The notes under the pieces were generated by a model, which made no database searches, was not told where the DNA came from, and was given only the letters and a program-made list of their open reading frames with translations. From Streptacidiphilus melanogenes (GTDB lineage: Bacteria > Actinomycetota > Actinomycetes > Streptomycetales > Streptomycetaceae), in the NCBI RefSeq assembly GCF_000787835.1, contig NZ_BBPP01000053.1, positions 1 to 42,663 on the forward strand: a stretch of DNA of 42,663 nt, in the 5' to 3' direction. This document shows, piece after piece, positions 19,313 through 27,425 of this stretch (position 1 is its first letter; every line of letters begins with the position of its first letter). The translations under genes and the position numbers were made by a program.

Positions 19313-20932
19313 TCAGGTGTGTTCGGCGAGCCGGTGCACCGACGGCGGCAGTGCGGCGCCGCAGTGCGCGGCGGCGCGCTCCAGCAGCCGGGCCAGGCGG
19401 GCGTTGACCAGCTCGGGACGCTCGAGCATCAGCAGGTGCCCGGTGTCGGGCAGTATCTCCAGCTCGGCGTCGGGCAGTTCGGCGGCGATGGCCTCGCTGT
19501 GCGCGGGCGGGGTCAGCAGGTCCCCCGTGCCCGCGAGGACGAGCGTCGGCAGGTCGCGTAGCACCGCGAGCGCGGCGGTCTTGTCGTGGGTGGGGAAGGC
19601 CGGGAAGAACTCCGCGACCACGTCCACCGGCGTCGACTCCAGCAGCAGCTGCGCGAAGCGCGCGCGGGCCGGGTCGACGTCGTCGGTCCCGAAGGAGAAA
19701 CGGTGGTAGACGGCCGCCGTCAGTTCGCTGCTCAGCCGTCTGCCGCGTTCGACCAGCCCCGCCTGACGGCCCAGTGCCTTGATGACGCCGGGGCCGACCC
19801 GGTGGAACATCCGCGCCCCGACCCCGGGCAGGCCGAAGGTGACGTCACGCCAGTTCCCCGCGGTGGTCCCGAGCAGCGCGACGCCGGCGACGCGCTCGGC
19901 GAACAGCTCGGGTCGCTGGTCGGCCAGGGCCATCACGGTCATCCCGCCCATCGAGTGCCCGACCAGCACCAGCGGCCCGGTCGGCGCGACGGCGTCGATG
20001 ACCGCGCCCAGGTCCCCGCCGAGCTGGTCGATCGAGGCGGGCTCTCCGGCGAGGTAGCTGCGCGAACGCTCGGACCGCCCGTGACTGCGCTGGTCGAAGA
20101 AGACCAGCCGCAGGCCGTCCCGGAACGCCTCGCGCTGGAAGTGCCAGCTGTCCTGGTTCAGGCAGTACCCGTGCACGAACACCACCGTCAGCGGCGGCGT
20201 CGGCGCCGCCCCGAGCCAGGTGCCGACCCCGGCCAGCACCCCGCCGAGCGGCCCCGGCTCCGGCTCCGCCGCCCCGCCGCGCCGCCGCCCGAGCCACCCG
20301 CGCAGCCCACGGGGACGGACGGGCGCCTGGTCCTCCGCGCCGACGTCGTCCGGCTCCCGGGACCGGCGAGGACCGGCCACAGGCTCACCAACGCGCGCCG
20401 TGTGCCCTCGCGTTGACCCCGGGGCCGGCCGCGCCGTTGCCGTGTCACCATCCGGCTCGACCGTCGCGAGCGAGACGGGCCGGGCGTTCGCCTCACGCGC
20501 CGTGCCGTCGGCCGCCTCACCGCGGGCCGCGGCCGCCTCCGCCGCCCGCGCCGTCGCCTCGCGGGCGACGGTCGTCTCCGTGCCGGCCCAGCCGGTGCCG
20601 TCGAGTTCGGCGTAGAGGTCGGTGCCGTCCGGTGCCTGGACGTGCAGTGGGGTGCCGCGCAACGAGCCGAAGGCGGCGGCGGCATCCAGTTCGGCCTCGG
20701 CACGGCGGCGCATCTCGCGGCCGACGGAGAGGCGTTCGATGGCGACACCGGCCGCCGCGCCCGCGGCGACCACGCCGAGGGAGACGCCGACGATGCCCGC
20801 GCGGCTCCAGCGCCCCGCGGCGACGTCACCGACGACGGAACCGGCCGCGTCGCGGACCTGACGGACCACGTCGCCCGCGCCCGAGGTCAGCCCGGACCTC
20901 GGGCCGGACGCACCGCCCCCGTCGGCGGCCAT
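19313..20932 (-). CDS. Membrane-anchored alpha/beta hydrolase with long disordered insert
   Basis: A 539-residue protein. A single hydrophobic segment at about 44-64 probably anchors it. The hydrolase fold begins near 95-112 (PLHVQAPDGTDLYAELDG), is interrupted by about 130 Ala/Arg/Pro/Glu-rich residues (119-245), and resumes at LTVVFVHGYCLNQDSWHFQ. The nucleophile is S327 in GHSMGG; a likely acid is the Asp in AGTGDLLTPP and the His is in PDTGHLLMLE. Substrate unknown. Its ATG overlaps the alr stop (TGATG), so the two are translationally coupled. The insert is unusual for the fold. Confidence 0.88.
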   Translation of the reverse strand: MAADGGGASGPRSGLTSGAGDVVRQVRDAAGSVVGDVAAGRWSRAGIVGVSLGVVAAGAAAGVAIERLSVGREMRRRAEAELDAAAAFGSLRGTPLHVQAPDGTDLYAELDGTGWAGTETTVAREATARAAEAAAARGEAADGTAREANARPVSLATVEPDGDTATARPAPGSTRGHTARVGEPVAGPRRSREPDDVGAEDQAPVRPRGLRGWLGRRRGGAAEPEPGPLGGVLAGVGTWLGAAPTPPLTVVFVHGYCLNQDSWHFQREAFRDGLRLVFFDQRSHGRSERSRSYLAGEPASIDQLGGDLGAVIDAVAPTGPLVLVGHSMGGMTVMALADQRPELFAERVAGVALLGTTAGNWRDVTFGLPGVGARMFHRVGPGVIKALGRQAGLVERGRRLSSELTAAVYHRFSFGTDDVDPARARFAQLLLESTPVDVVAEFFPAFPTHDKTAALAVLRDLPTLVLAGTGDLLTPPAHSEAIAAELPDAELEILPDTGHLLMLERPELVNARLARLLERAAAHCGAALPPSVHRLAEHT

Positions 20933-22116
20933 CAGCCGTGACCGCCCGGGCCGCCCGGAGCACCCGGCTCACCGAGGTAGCGGCGCGGCACCCGCGCACC
21001 GATCCGCGTGACGATCTCGTAGGAGATGGTCCCGGCCGCGCGCGCCCAGTCCTCGGCCGTCGGCTCGCCGTGGTCGCCCGCGCCGAACAGCACCGCGACG
21101 TCGCCCACCGTGGCCGAGTCGCCGCCGAGGTCGACGACGAACTGGTCCATGGCGACGCGCCCGGCGATCGTGCGCCACTTGTCCGCGAGCCAGACCGGCC
21201 CGGTCCCGCTCGCGTGGCGGGGGATGCCGTCGGCGTAGCCGACCGGGACGAGGGCGAGCGTGGTCTCGCCGGGGGTCGTGTAGGTGTGCCCGTAGGAGAC
21301 GCCGTGCTCGGCCGGGACGCGCTTGACGTTGGCGATCCGGGCCTGGAGCGTCATCACCGGGCGCAGCCCGAAGTCGTCGGGCCCGCCGACCTCGGGGACC
21401 GGCGAGAGCCCGTACTGGGCGAGCCCGACCCGGACCAGGTCGAAGTGGGACTCCGGCAGCGTCAGCGTCGCCGGGGAGTTCGCGATGTGCCGCACCTCCG
21501 GTCGCAGTCCCGCGGCCTCGGCGACGGCGAGCGCCTCGCGGTAGGCGTCGAGCTGCGCGGCGATGGACGGGTGACCCGGCTCGTCGGCGCAGGCGAAGTG
21601 CGACCAGACGCCGGTGACGGTGATCAGCCCCTCCGTCTCGGCGGCGCGCGCGGCGGCGACCAGCTCGGGCCAGTCCGCGGGCTGGGCGCCGTTGCGGCCG
21701 AGGCCGGTGTCGGCCTTCAGCTGCACCCGCGCCGGGCGGCCGCTCGCGCGCACGGCGTCGAGCACGTGCGGCAGCGCCCACAGTCCGCTGACGGAGATGT
21801 CGACGTCCTGCGCGACCGCGTCGCGCCACGGGCTACCGGGCGTCCACAGCCAGCACAGCACGCGGGCCTGCTCCGGTCCGATGCCGCCCGCGCGCAGCGC
21901 GAGCGCCTCCTCGGGCGTGGCGGTGCCGAGCCAGCGCACACCCGCGGCCACGGCCGTGCGGGCGCACGGCAGCGCGCCGTGGCCGTAGGCGTCCGCCTTG
22001 ACCACGGACATGATCTCGGCCGACCCCGTGCGCCGGGTGCGCTCGCGCAGCGCGGCGAGGTTGCCACGCAGCGCCGCCAGGTCGATCAGGGCTTCGGCTC
22101 GCAGTGCAGTGTCCAT
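20932..22116 (-). CDS. alr: Alanine racemase
   Basis: A PLP enzyme that interconverts L- and D-alanine, supplying D-Ala for peptidoglycan. It is 394 residues, a normal length. The PLP lysine is K40 in VVKADAYGHG and the second catalytic base Tyr is Y275 in GVSYGHTYT. The C-terminal beta domain has VAMDQFVVDLGG. The ATG at 22116 starts MDTALRAEALIDLAALRGNLA; a longer reading to 22140 adds eight residues without support. It lies first of a probable operon alr, hydrolase, tsaE, an arrangement common in actinobacteria. Confidence 0.97.
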   Translation of the reverse strand: MDTALRAEALIDLAALRGNLAALRERTRRTGSAEIMSVVKADAYGHGALPCARTAVAAGVRWLGTATPEEALALRAGGIGPEQARVLCWLWTPGSPWRDAVAQDVDISVSGLWALPHVLDAVRASGRPARVQLKADTGLGRNGAQPADWPELVAAARAAETEGLITVTGVWSHFACADEPGHPSIAAQLDAYREALAVAEAAGLRPEVRHIANSPATLTLPESHFDLVRVGLAQYGLSPVPEVGGPDDFGLRPVMTLQARIANVKRVPAEHGVSYGHTYTTPGETTLALVPVGYADGIPRHASGTGPVWLADKWRTIAGRVAMDQFVVDLGGDSATVGDVAVLFGAGDHGEPTAEDWARAAGTISYEIVTRIGARVPRRYLGEPGAPGGPGGHG

Positions 22117-22143
22117 CGGGTGACAGTCTCCCAGAAGCACGAG

Positions 22144-22170
22144 GGCGCCCGTCCAAAGGTGACGGGCGCC
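22144..22170 (-). terminator. Hairpin after the L,D-transpeptidase gene
   Basis: Ten-base perfect arms GGCGCCCGTC and GACGGGCGCC enclose a 7-base loop. It lies about 50 bases past the transpeptidase stop, upstream of alr. Confidence 0.7.
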
Positions 22171-22222
22171 ACAGGTGCGCGTCGTGCAGAGGTTCGATGC
22201 GGGCCGGCCTCGGCCGACCCGA

Positions 22223-22726
22223 TCAGGTGCCCGGCTTGCGCCCGAAGACGTCGACCGGGGAACCGAGCCTGAGCAGGCCCCACACCTTGGCGGCGTCGTG
22301 CATGGTCATGTTGACGCAGCCGTGCGAGCCCGGCGGGGTGGACATCGGGATGCCGACGGCGTGGAGCGCCTGTCCGCCGCTGAAGAACTGCGAGTACGGC
22401 ATCGCCACGTTGTAGAGGCTGGAGACGTGGTGGAGGTCACGCCAGTACACGTGGAACAGCCCGTCACGGGTGGCGTAGCCGCGCCGACCGGTACGCACCT
22501 GGACGGGGCCGTAGACGATCCTGCTCCCGTCCTGGATCCACAGCCGCTGATGGGTCAGATCCACGCAGGCCACCCGGCCCACGTTCGTCAGACAGTGCGT
22601 CGGCGACCAGGTGGCCCTGGTCACCGCGTCCGCCTGCCCCGCCCCCACGGCGCCCACCCCGCCGAGCAACGCCGCCGTCGCCAACGCGACGGCGGTCACC
22701 CGCGCCCTCGCCTTCGAACGCATCAT
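22223..22726 (-). CDS. Secreted L,D-transpeptidase (YkuD family)
   Basis: A 167-residue exported enzyme. The signal peptide covers about 1-34 (MMRSKARARVTAVALATAALLGGVGAVGAGQADA). The catalytic motif is intact: HAVGIPMSTPPGSHGCVNM with H135 and C137. C45 and C54 could form a disulfide. YkuD enzymes make 3-3 peptidoglycan cross-links or attach proteins to the wall. It has no extra wall-binding domain. The tandem ATG at 22726/22723 has GGGGAAGG and AGGGG upstream; a longer frame to 23119 overlaps the previous gene and is not credible. Next to alr and near glmS. Confidence 0.93.
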   Translation of the reverse strand: MMRSKARARVTAVALATAALLGGVGAVGAGQADAVTRATWSPTHCLTNVGRVACVDLTHQRLWIQDGSRIVYGPVQVRTGRRGYATRDGLFHVYWRDLHHVSSLYNVAMPYSQFFSGGQALHAVGIPMSTPPGSHGCVNMTMHDAAKVWGLLRLGSPVDVFGRKPGT

Positions 22727-22823
22727 TCGCCCCTGCCTTCCCCATGGCGGCTTCCCACGAATGGCCTTGTCGTATGAAGACCTACTGAGAGGCTCAATGG
22801 TTGCAGCAGAGGTGTGTGCGGCG

Positions 22824-24302
22824 TCACTCCGAACTGCGCCGCCAGGCGTCCGGGAGGGCCGCGGTGACCGCGCCCGCCGTGGTCGGCGCGCCGTCGGCGG
22901 AGAGGCGGCCGGCCAGGCCGTGGAGGTAGGCGGCCACGGAACCGGCGTCGAGGGGGTCGAGGCCGGCGGCGAGCAACGCCCCGGCCAGGCCGGACAGGAC
23001 GTCGCCGCTGCCTGCGGTGGCGAGTTGGGAGGTTCCGGTGGGGTTGACCCGCGCCGGGCCGGTCGGCGCGGCGACCACGGTCGTGCTGCCCTTGAGCAGC
23101 ACCGTGCAGCCGTAACCACGGGCCAGTTCCCGCGCGTGGTGCAGGCGCTCGGCTTCGACCTGCTCGCGCGTCGCCGTCACGCCGATGCCGGCGAGGAGCG
23201 CGACGGCCTCCCCCGCGTGCGGGGTGAGCAGGGCGTTCGCCGGTGCGGCTCCGCGTCGGGCCAGCAGGCGCAGGCCGTCCGCGTCGACCAGGACCGGGAC
23301 GCCCGCGTCCAGCGCCTCCTCGACGGCGCGTTCCGCGTCGGCGTCCTGGGAGAGGCCGGGGCCGACCACCCAGGCCTGGACGCGGCCGGCGTCCTTCGGG
23401 CCGCCCTCCCCGACCAGGGCCTCGGGATGGGCGCGCACCACCTCGCGGGCCGCGGCGCCCGCGTAGCGGACCGCGCCGACGCCGCCGTGCAGGGCCGCCC
23501 CCACGGCGAGCACGGCCGCACCGGGATAGCGCGCCGATCCGGCCGCGACGCCGACGACGCCGCGCCGGTACTTGTCGCTCTCCGCATCCGGCTCCGGCAG
23601 CAGCGCCGCGACGTCCTCCTGCTGCAGCGACTCCAGCACGTGTCCGTCGAGGGGCGCGCCCGGGACTGCGCCCCGGACCTCACCCAGGCCGATGTCCACC
23701 AGCCGCACCACACCCGCGTACGACGCGCCCGGGTCGACGAGCAGGCCCGGCTTGTAGGTGCCGAAGGTGACCGTCACGTCCGCGCGGACGGCCGCGCCCG
23801 GGACGGCGCCCGTGTCCGGGTCGACGCCGCTGGGCAGGTCGACGGCGACGACGGTCGCCCCGCCCTGCTCCGCCGCCGTGACCCACGGCAGCGCCGCATC
23901 CCGCAGCGGGCCGCGTCCGCCGATGCCGACGATCCCGTCGAGGACCAGGTCCGCACCCTCGGCGTCGGCCGGATCGTCCGTCACCCGACCCCCGGCCGCG
24001 AGCAGCGCCGCCAGGCCACCCGCATGAGCGTGCTCCGGTGCCAGCAGCGCCGCCCGGACCCGCGCGCCGCGCCGGGCCAGCCGGGCACCGGCGTAGAGCG
24101 CGTCGCCACCGTTGTCGCCGCTGCCCGCGAGCACCAGCACCCGGCTCCCGTACACGCGGCCCGGCACGCCCTCGCGCAGCAGCTCCGCGCAGGTCGCGGC
24201 GAGGCCCGCCGCCGCCCGTTGCATCAGCGTGCCCTCGGGAAGACGGGCCATCAGCTCGCCCTCGGCCGCCCGGACCCACTCCACCGCATGTGCTCGACGC
24301 AT
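22824..24302 (-). CDS. nnr: Bifunctional NAD(P)H-hydrate repair enzyme (epimerase/dehydratase)
   Basis: This enzyme repairs hydrated NADH and NADPH. It is 492 residues. The N-terminal YjeF_N epimerase domain (1 to about 210) has VLAGSGDNGGDALYAGARLARRG. The C-terminal ADP-dependent dehydratase domain, a ribokinase-like fold, has LLTPHAGEAVALL, VLLKGSTTVVAAP and the active-site Asp in ATAGSGDVLSGLAGALLAAG. The ATG at 24302 begins MRRAHAVEWVRAAE, and lies 30 bases past acpS, so the two probably form an operon. Confidence 0.95.
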   Translation of the reverse strand: MRRAHAVEWVRAAEGELMARLPEGTLMQRAAAGLAATCAELLREGVPGRVYGSRVLVLAGSGDNGGDALYAGARLARRGARVRAALLAPEHAHAGGLAALLAAGGRVTDDPADAEGADLVLDGIVGIGGRGPLRDAALPWVTAAEQGGATVVAVDLPSGVDPDTGAVPGAAVRADVTVTFGTYKPGLLVDPGASYAGVVRLVDIGLGEVRGAVPGAPLDGHVLESLQQEDVAALLPEPDAESDKYRRGVVGVAAGSARYPGAAVLAVGAALHGGVGAVRYAGAAAREVVRAHPEALVGEGGPKDAGRVQAWVVGPGLSQDADAERAVEEALDAGVPVLVDADGLRLLARRGAAPANALLTPHAGEAVALLAGIGVTATREQVEAERLHHARELARGYGCTVLLKGSTTVVAAPTGPARVNPTGTSQLATAGSGDVLSGLAGALLAAGLDPLDAGSVAAYLHGLAGRLSADGAPTTAGAVTAALPDAWRRSSE

Positions 24303-24332
24303 GCCCGTCCGCTCCTTAGAGACCTTGCCGGC

Positions 24333-24701
24333 TCACCCCTCGGCGATCACCACCGCCGACGCTACGCCCGCGTCGTGGCTCAGGGAGAGATGCCAGGTGG
24401 TCACGCCCAGACGCGCCGCGCAGGCGGCGACCGTGCCGCGGACGGTCAGCACGGGACGGCCGGTCGACTCGGTGCGGACCTCGGCGTCGGTCCACTCCAG
24501 GTTGCCGGGCGCGCCGAGCGCCTTGGCCAGGGCCTCCTTGGCGGCGAACCGGGCCGCGAGCGAGGCGATGCCGCGCCGCTCCCCGCTGGGCAGCAGCAGC
24601 TCGTCGGGGGTGAACAGGCGGTCGGCCATCGCGGGGGTGCGCTGCAGTGACTCCTCGAAACGTCTGATCTCCGCGACGTCGATGCCGACTCCGATGATCA
24701 T
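24333..24701 (-). CDS. acpS: Holo-[acyl-carrier-protein] synthase
   Basis: This enzyme transfers 4'-phosphopantetheine from CoA to the serine of acyl carrier protein. It is 122 residues, the typical trimeric AcpS size. The magnesium-binding residues are D8 in GVGIDV and E56 in [13 protein letters not shown]. The C-terminus has [19 protein letters not shown]. It lies 74 bases downstream of glmS with a terminator-like hairpin between, and directly upstream of nnr. Confidence 0.96.
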   Translation of the reverse strand: MIIGVGIDVAEIRRFEESLQRTPAMADRLFTPDELLLPSGERRGIASLAARFAAKEALAKALGAPGNLEWTDAEVRTESTGRPVLTVRGTVAACAARLGVTTWHLSLSHDAGVASAVVIAEG

Positions 24702-24726
24702 TCGACTGCTCCCAAACGACGAAGAA

Positions 24727-24757
24727 GGGGTCCGGACGCGTGGTGCGTCCGGACCCC
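24727..24757 (-). terminator. Terminator between glmS and acpS
   Basis: A perfect 13-bp stem GGGGTCCGGACGC with its complement encloses a 5-base loop. It begins 18 bases past the glmS stop. Confidence 0.82.
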
Positions 24758-24775
24758 AACTCTGTCAGGGACGGC

Positions 24776-26644
24776 CTACTCGACCGTCACCGACTTGGCC
24801 AGGTTGCGCGGCTGGTCCACCTCGTGGCCCTTGGCCGTGGCCAGCTCGCAGGCGAAGACCTGCAGCGGCACGGTCGCCACCAGCGGCTGGAGCAGCGTCG
24901 GCGTCTGCGGGATGCGGACCAGGTGGTCGGCGTACGGCACGACCGCCTCGTCGCCCTCCTCCGCGATGACCAGGGTGCGGGCGCCGCGGGCGCGGATCTC
25001 CTGGATGTTGGAGACGATCTTGTCGTGCAGCACCGAGCGGCCGCGCGGCGACGGGACGACCACGACGACCGGCAGACCCTCCTCGATCAGCGCGATCGGA
25101 CCGTGCTTCAGCTCGCCCGCCGCGAAGCCCTCGGCGTGCATGTAGGCGAGCTCCTTGAGCTTGAGCGCGCCCTCCAGTGCCACCGGGTAGCCCACGTGGC
25201 GGCCGAGGAACAGGACCGACTTGGCGTCGGCCAGGGAGCGGGCCAGCTCGCGGACCGGCTCCATGGTCTCCAGCACCTGCTCGACCTGACGCGGGGCGTC
25301 GGCGAGCTGGCGGATGACCTCGAAGATCTCGTCGCCCCACTTGGTGCCGCGGACCTGGCCCAGGTACAGGGCGACCAGGTAGCAGGCGACCAGCTGGGTC
25401 AGGAACGCCTTGGTGGAGGCGACCGCGACCTCGGGGCCTGCGTGGGTGTAGAGGACGGCGTCGGACTCGCGCGGAATCGTGGAACCGTTGGTGTTGCAGA
25501 TGGCCAGCACCTTGGCGCCCTGCTCGCGGGCGTGACGCAGCGCCATCAGGGTGTCCATGGTCTCGCCGGACTGGGAGATGGCGATGACCAGGGTCTGTGC
25601 GTCCATGATCGGGTCGCGGTAGCGGAACTCCGAGGCGACCTCGACCTCGCAGGGGATGCGGGTCCAGTGCTCGATCGCGTACTTGGCGATCAGGCCGGCG
25701 TGGAAGGCGGTGCCGCAGGCGACGATGACGACCTTGTCGATCTCGCGCAGGACCTGGTCGTCGATGCGCAGCTCGTCGAGGGTGAGCCGGCCGTCGGTGC
25801 CGATGCGGCCGAGAAGGGTGTCGGCGACGGCCTTCGGCTGCTCGGCGATCTCCTTGAGCATGAAGTAGTCGTAGCCGCCCTTCTCGGCGGCGGAGGCGTC
25901 CCAGTCCACGTGGTACTCGCGGAAGTCGCCGGGCTTGCCGTGGAAGTCGGTGACGGTGACGCCCTCGCGGCGCAGCTCGACGACCTGGTCCTGGCCGAGC
26001 TCGATGGCGTCGCGGGTGTGCGCGATGAAGGCGGCCACGTCGGAGGCGAGGAAGTTCTCGCCCTGGCCGACGCCGACGACCAGCGGCGAGTTGCGGCGGG
26101 CGCCGACGACGACGCCGGGGGCATCGGCGTGCTCGGCGACCAGCGTGAACGCGCCGTCGAGCTGGCGGCAGACCGAGCGCATCGCCTCGGCGAGGTCCAG
26201 CTCCGCGCCGCCTGCCCGCTGCGCGTCGACGGCCTCGGCCAGCAGGTGCGCGACGACCTCGGTGTCGGTCTCGGAGGTGAGCACGTGGCCGCGCTCGGTC
26301 AGCTCCAGGCGCAGCCGGGCGAAGTTCTCGATGATCCCGTTGTGCACGACCGCGACCTTGCCCGCGCCGCCCACGTGGGGGTGGGCGTTGGCGTCGGTCG
26401 GGCCACCGTGGGTCGCCCAACGGGTGTGGCCTATCCCGACCGTGCCCTCGGCCAGGGGGGTCTCGGCCAGCAGCGCCTCAAGATTGGCGAGCTTTCCGGC
26501 CTTCTTCGCGACCGCGAGGTCGCCTTCGGGGGTCTGCACGGCCACACCGGCCGAGTCGTATCCCCGGTACTCCAGGCGCCGCAGCCCGGACAGGACGACG
26601 TCCAGGGCGGGCTGCTCGCCCACGTAACCAACGATTCCGCACAT
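24776..26644 (-). CDS. glmS: Glucosamine-fructose-6-phosphate aminotransferase (isomerising)
   Basis: This enzyme makes glucosamine 6-phosphate from fructose 6-phosphate and glutamine, the first step towards UDP-GlcNAc. It is 622 residues. The N-terminal nucleophile after Met removal is C2 in MCGIVGYVG. The glutaminase domain is followed by two SIS sugar-isomerase domains (VIVACGTAFHAGLIAKYAIEHW and SVLFLGRHVGYPVALEGALKLKE). It ends in PRNLAKSVTVE, with the catalytic Lys of the conserved C-terminal tail. No glmS ribozyme is expected in this group and none was seen. Partner enzyme GlmM is at 37950-39308. Confidence 0.97.
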   Translation of the reverse strand: MCGIVGYVGEQPALDVVLSGLRRLEYRGYDSAGVAVQTPEGDLAVAKKAGKLANLEALLAETPLAEGTVGIGHTRWATHGGPTDANAHPHVGGAGKVAVVHNGIIENFARLRLELTERGHVLTSETDTEVVAHLLAEAVDAQRAGGAELDLAEAMRSVCRQLDGAFTLVAEHADAPGVVVGARRNSPLVVGVGQGENFLASDVAAFIAHTRDAIELGQDQVVELRREGVTVTDFHGKPGDFREYHVDWDASAAEKGGYDYFMLKEIAEQPKAVADTLLGRIGTDGRLTLDELRIDDQVLREIDKVVIVACGTAFHAGLIAKYAIEHWTRIPCEVEVASEFRYRDPIMDAQTLVIAISQSGETMDTLMALRHAREQGAKVLAICNTNGSTIPRESDAVLYTHAGPEVAVASTKAFLTQLVACYLVALYLGQVRGTKWGDEIFEVIRQLADAPRQVEQVLETMEPVRELARSLADAKSVLFLGRHVGYPVALEGALKLKELAYMHAEGFAAGELKHGPIALIEEGLPVVVVVPSPRGRSVLHDKIVSNIQEIRARGARTLVIAEEGDEAVVPYADHLVRIPQTPTLLQPLVATVPLQVFACELATAKGHEVDQPRNLAKSVTVE

Positions 26645-26717
26645 CGCCCCAGCTTAAGGCCCGCTCGCGGAGCCCTCGCCTCCGCTCGTCGGCCGAAAAT
26701 GCGACGAGGCTCACAGC

Positions 26718-26723
26718 TTTATA
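26718..26723 (-). promoter_or_regulatory. Candidate -10 element for glmS
   Basis: TATAAA on the minus strand in a locally AT-rich stretch, 74 bases before the glmS start. The -35 region at proper spacing is poor. Confidence 0.35.
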
Positions 26724-26748
26724 AGCCGCATTGCAGACAAGTCTTGGC

Positions 26749-26767
26749 AAAAGGGGGCCTCACCCCC
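26749..26767 (-). terminator. Terminator after the response regulator gene
   Basis: On the minus strand, GGGGG-TGAGG-CCCCC is followed directly by TTTT, about 10 bases past the stop. A short but classical stem with T-run, rare in this window. Confidence 0.65.
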
Positions 26768-26777
26768 GAATGTGACG

Positions 26778-27425
26778 TCAGGTCAGCAGACCCCGCTGGT
26801 AGCCGGCCGCCACCGCCGCCGCCCGGTCCCGGACGCCGAGCTTGCCGTACAGGTGGAGCAGGTGCGTCTTGACCGTCGCCTCGCTGATGAAGAGCCGCTT
26901 CGCGGCCTCCTTGTTGCTGGTGCCCGCCGCGACCAGCCGGAGGATCTCCAGCTCGCGGTCAGTCAGCGTCGCCGAGGGCTCCGGTGCGGACGCGCGACCG
27001 ACCGACCGCGAGACGTGGCCGAGCAGCTTCTGCGCGACGCTGGGCGCGAGCACCGCCTGCCCCTGGTGGGCGGCGCGCACCGCGCGGACCAGCTCCTCGC
27101 GCGGGGCGTCCTTGAGCAGGTAGCCCGTCGCCCCCGCCTCCACGGCGGGCAGCACGTCGGCGTCGCTGTCGTAGGTGGTGACCACCAGCACCCGGATCGC
27201 GGGCGCCCGTTCGCGCAGCCGCCGGATGGCCTCCACGCCTCCCATCCCGGGCATCCGGAGGTCCAGCAGGACCACGTCCGGCGTCAGAGCGAGCGCCCGC
27301 TCGACGCCCTCGGCCCCGTCGCCGGCCTCACCGACCACCTCGAAGTCCGGGTCCTGGTCGAAGATGCCGCGCAGGCCGTCCCGCACGATCGGATGGTCGT
27401 CGACGATGAGCAGGCGAATGGTCAC
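26778..27425 (-). CDS. NarL-type two-component response regulator
   Basis: A 215-residue regulator. The receiver domain has D9, D10, phospho-acceptor D55, T83/T84 and K105. The LuxR-type helix-turn-helix is LTDRELEILRLVAAGTSNKEAAKRLFISEATVKTHLLHLYGKLGVRDRAAAVA. All phosphotransfer residues are intact, in contrast to the orphan BldM. Its ATG overlaps the end of the histidine kinase gene by 4 bases. As last gene of the operon with an ABC-2 exporter, it probably regulates that operon in response to the same signal, perhaps a toxic compound or envelope stress. Confidence 0.94.
   Translation of the reverse strand: MTIRLLIVDDHPIVRDGLRGIFDQDPDFEVVGEAGDGAEGVERALALTPDVVLLDLRMPGMGGVEAIRRLRERAPAIRVLVVTTYDSDADVLPAVEAGATGYLLKDAPREELVRAVRAAHQGQAVLAPSVAQKLLGHVSRSVGRASAPEPSATLTDRELEILRLVAAGTSNKEAAKRLFISEATVKTHLLHLYGKLGVRDRAAAVAAGYQRGLLT

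Noticed and set aside
26645..26717. Possible glmS ribozyme in the glmS leader
   Set aside because: The class is known mainly from Firmicutes, and the leader of about 70 bases is too short and lacks the double-pseudoknot core.
26773..26780. TGACGTCA palindrome at the response regulator stop
   Set aside because: Only 8 bp, overlaps a stop codon, and no known bacterial role for it here.
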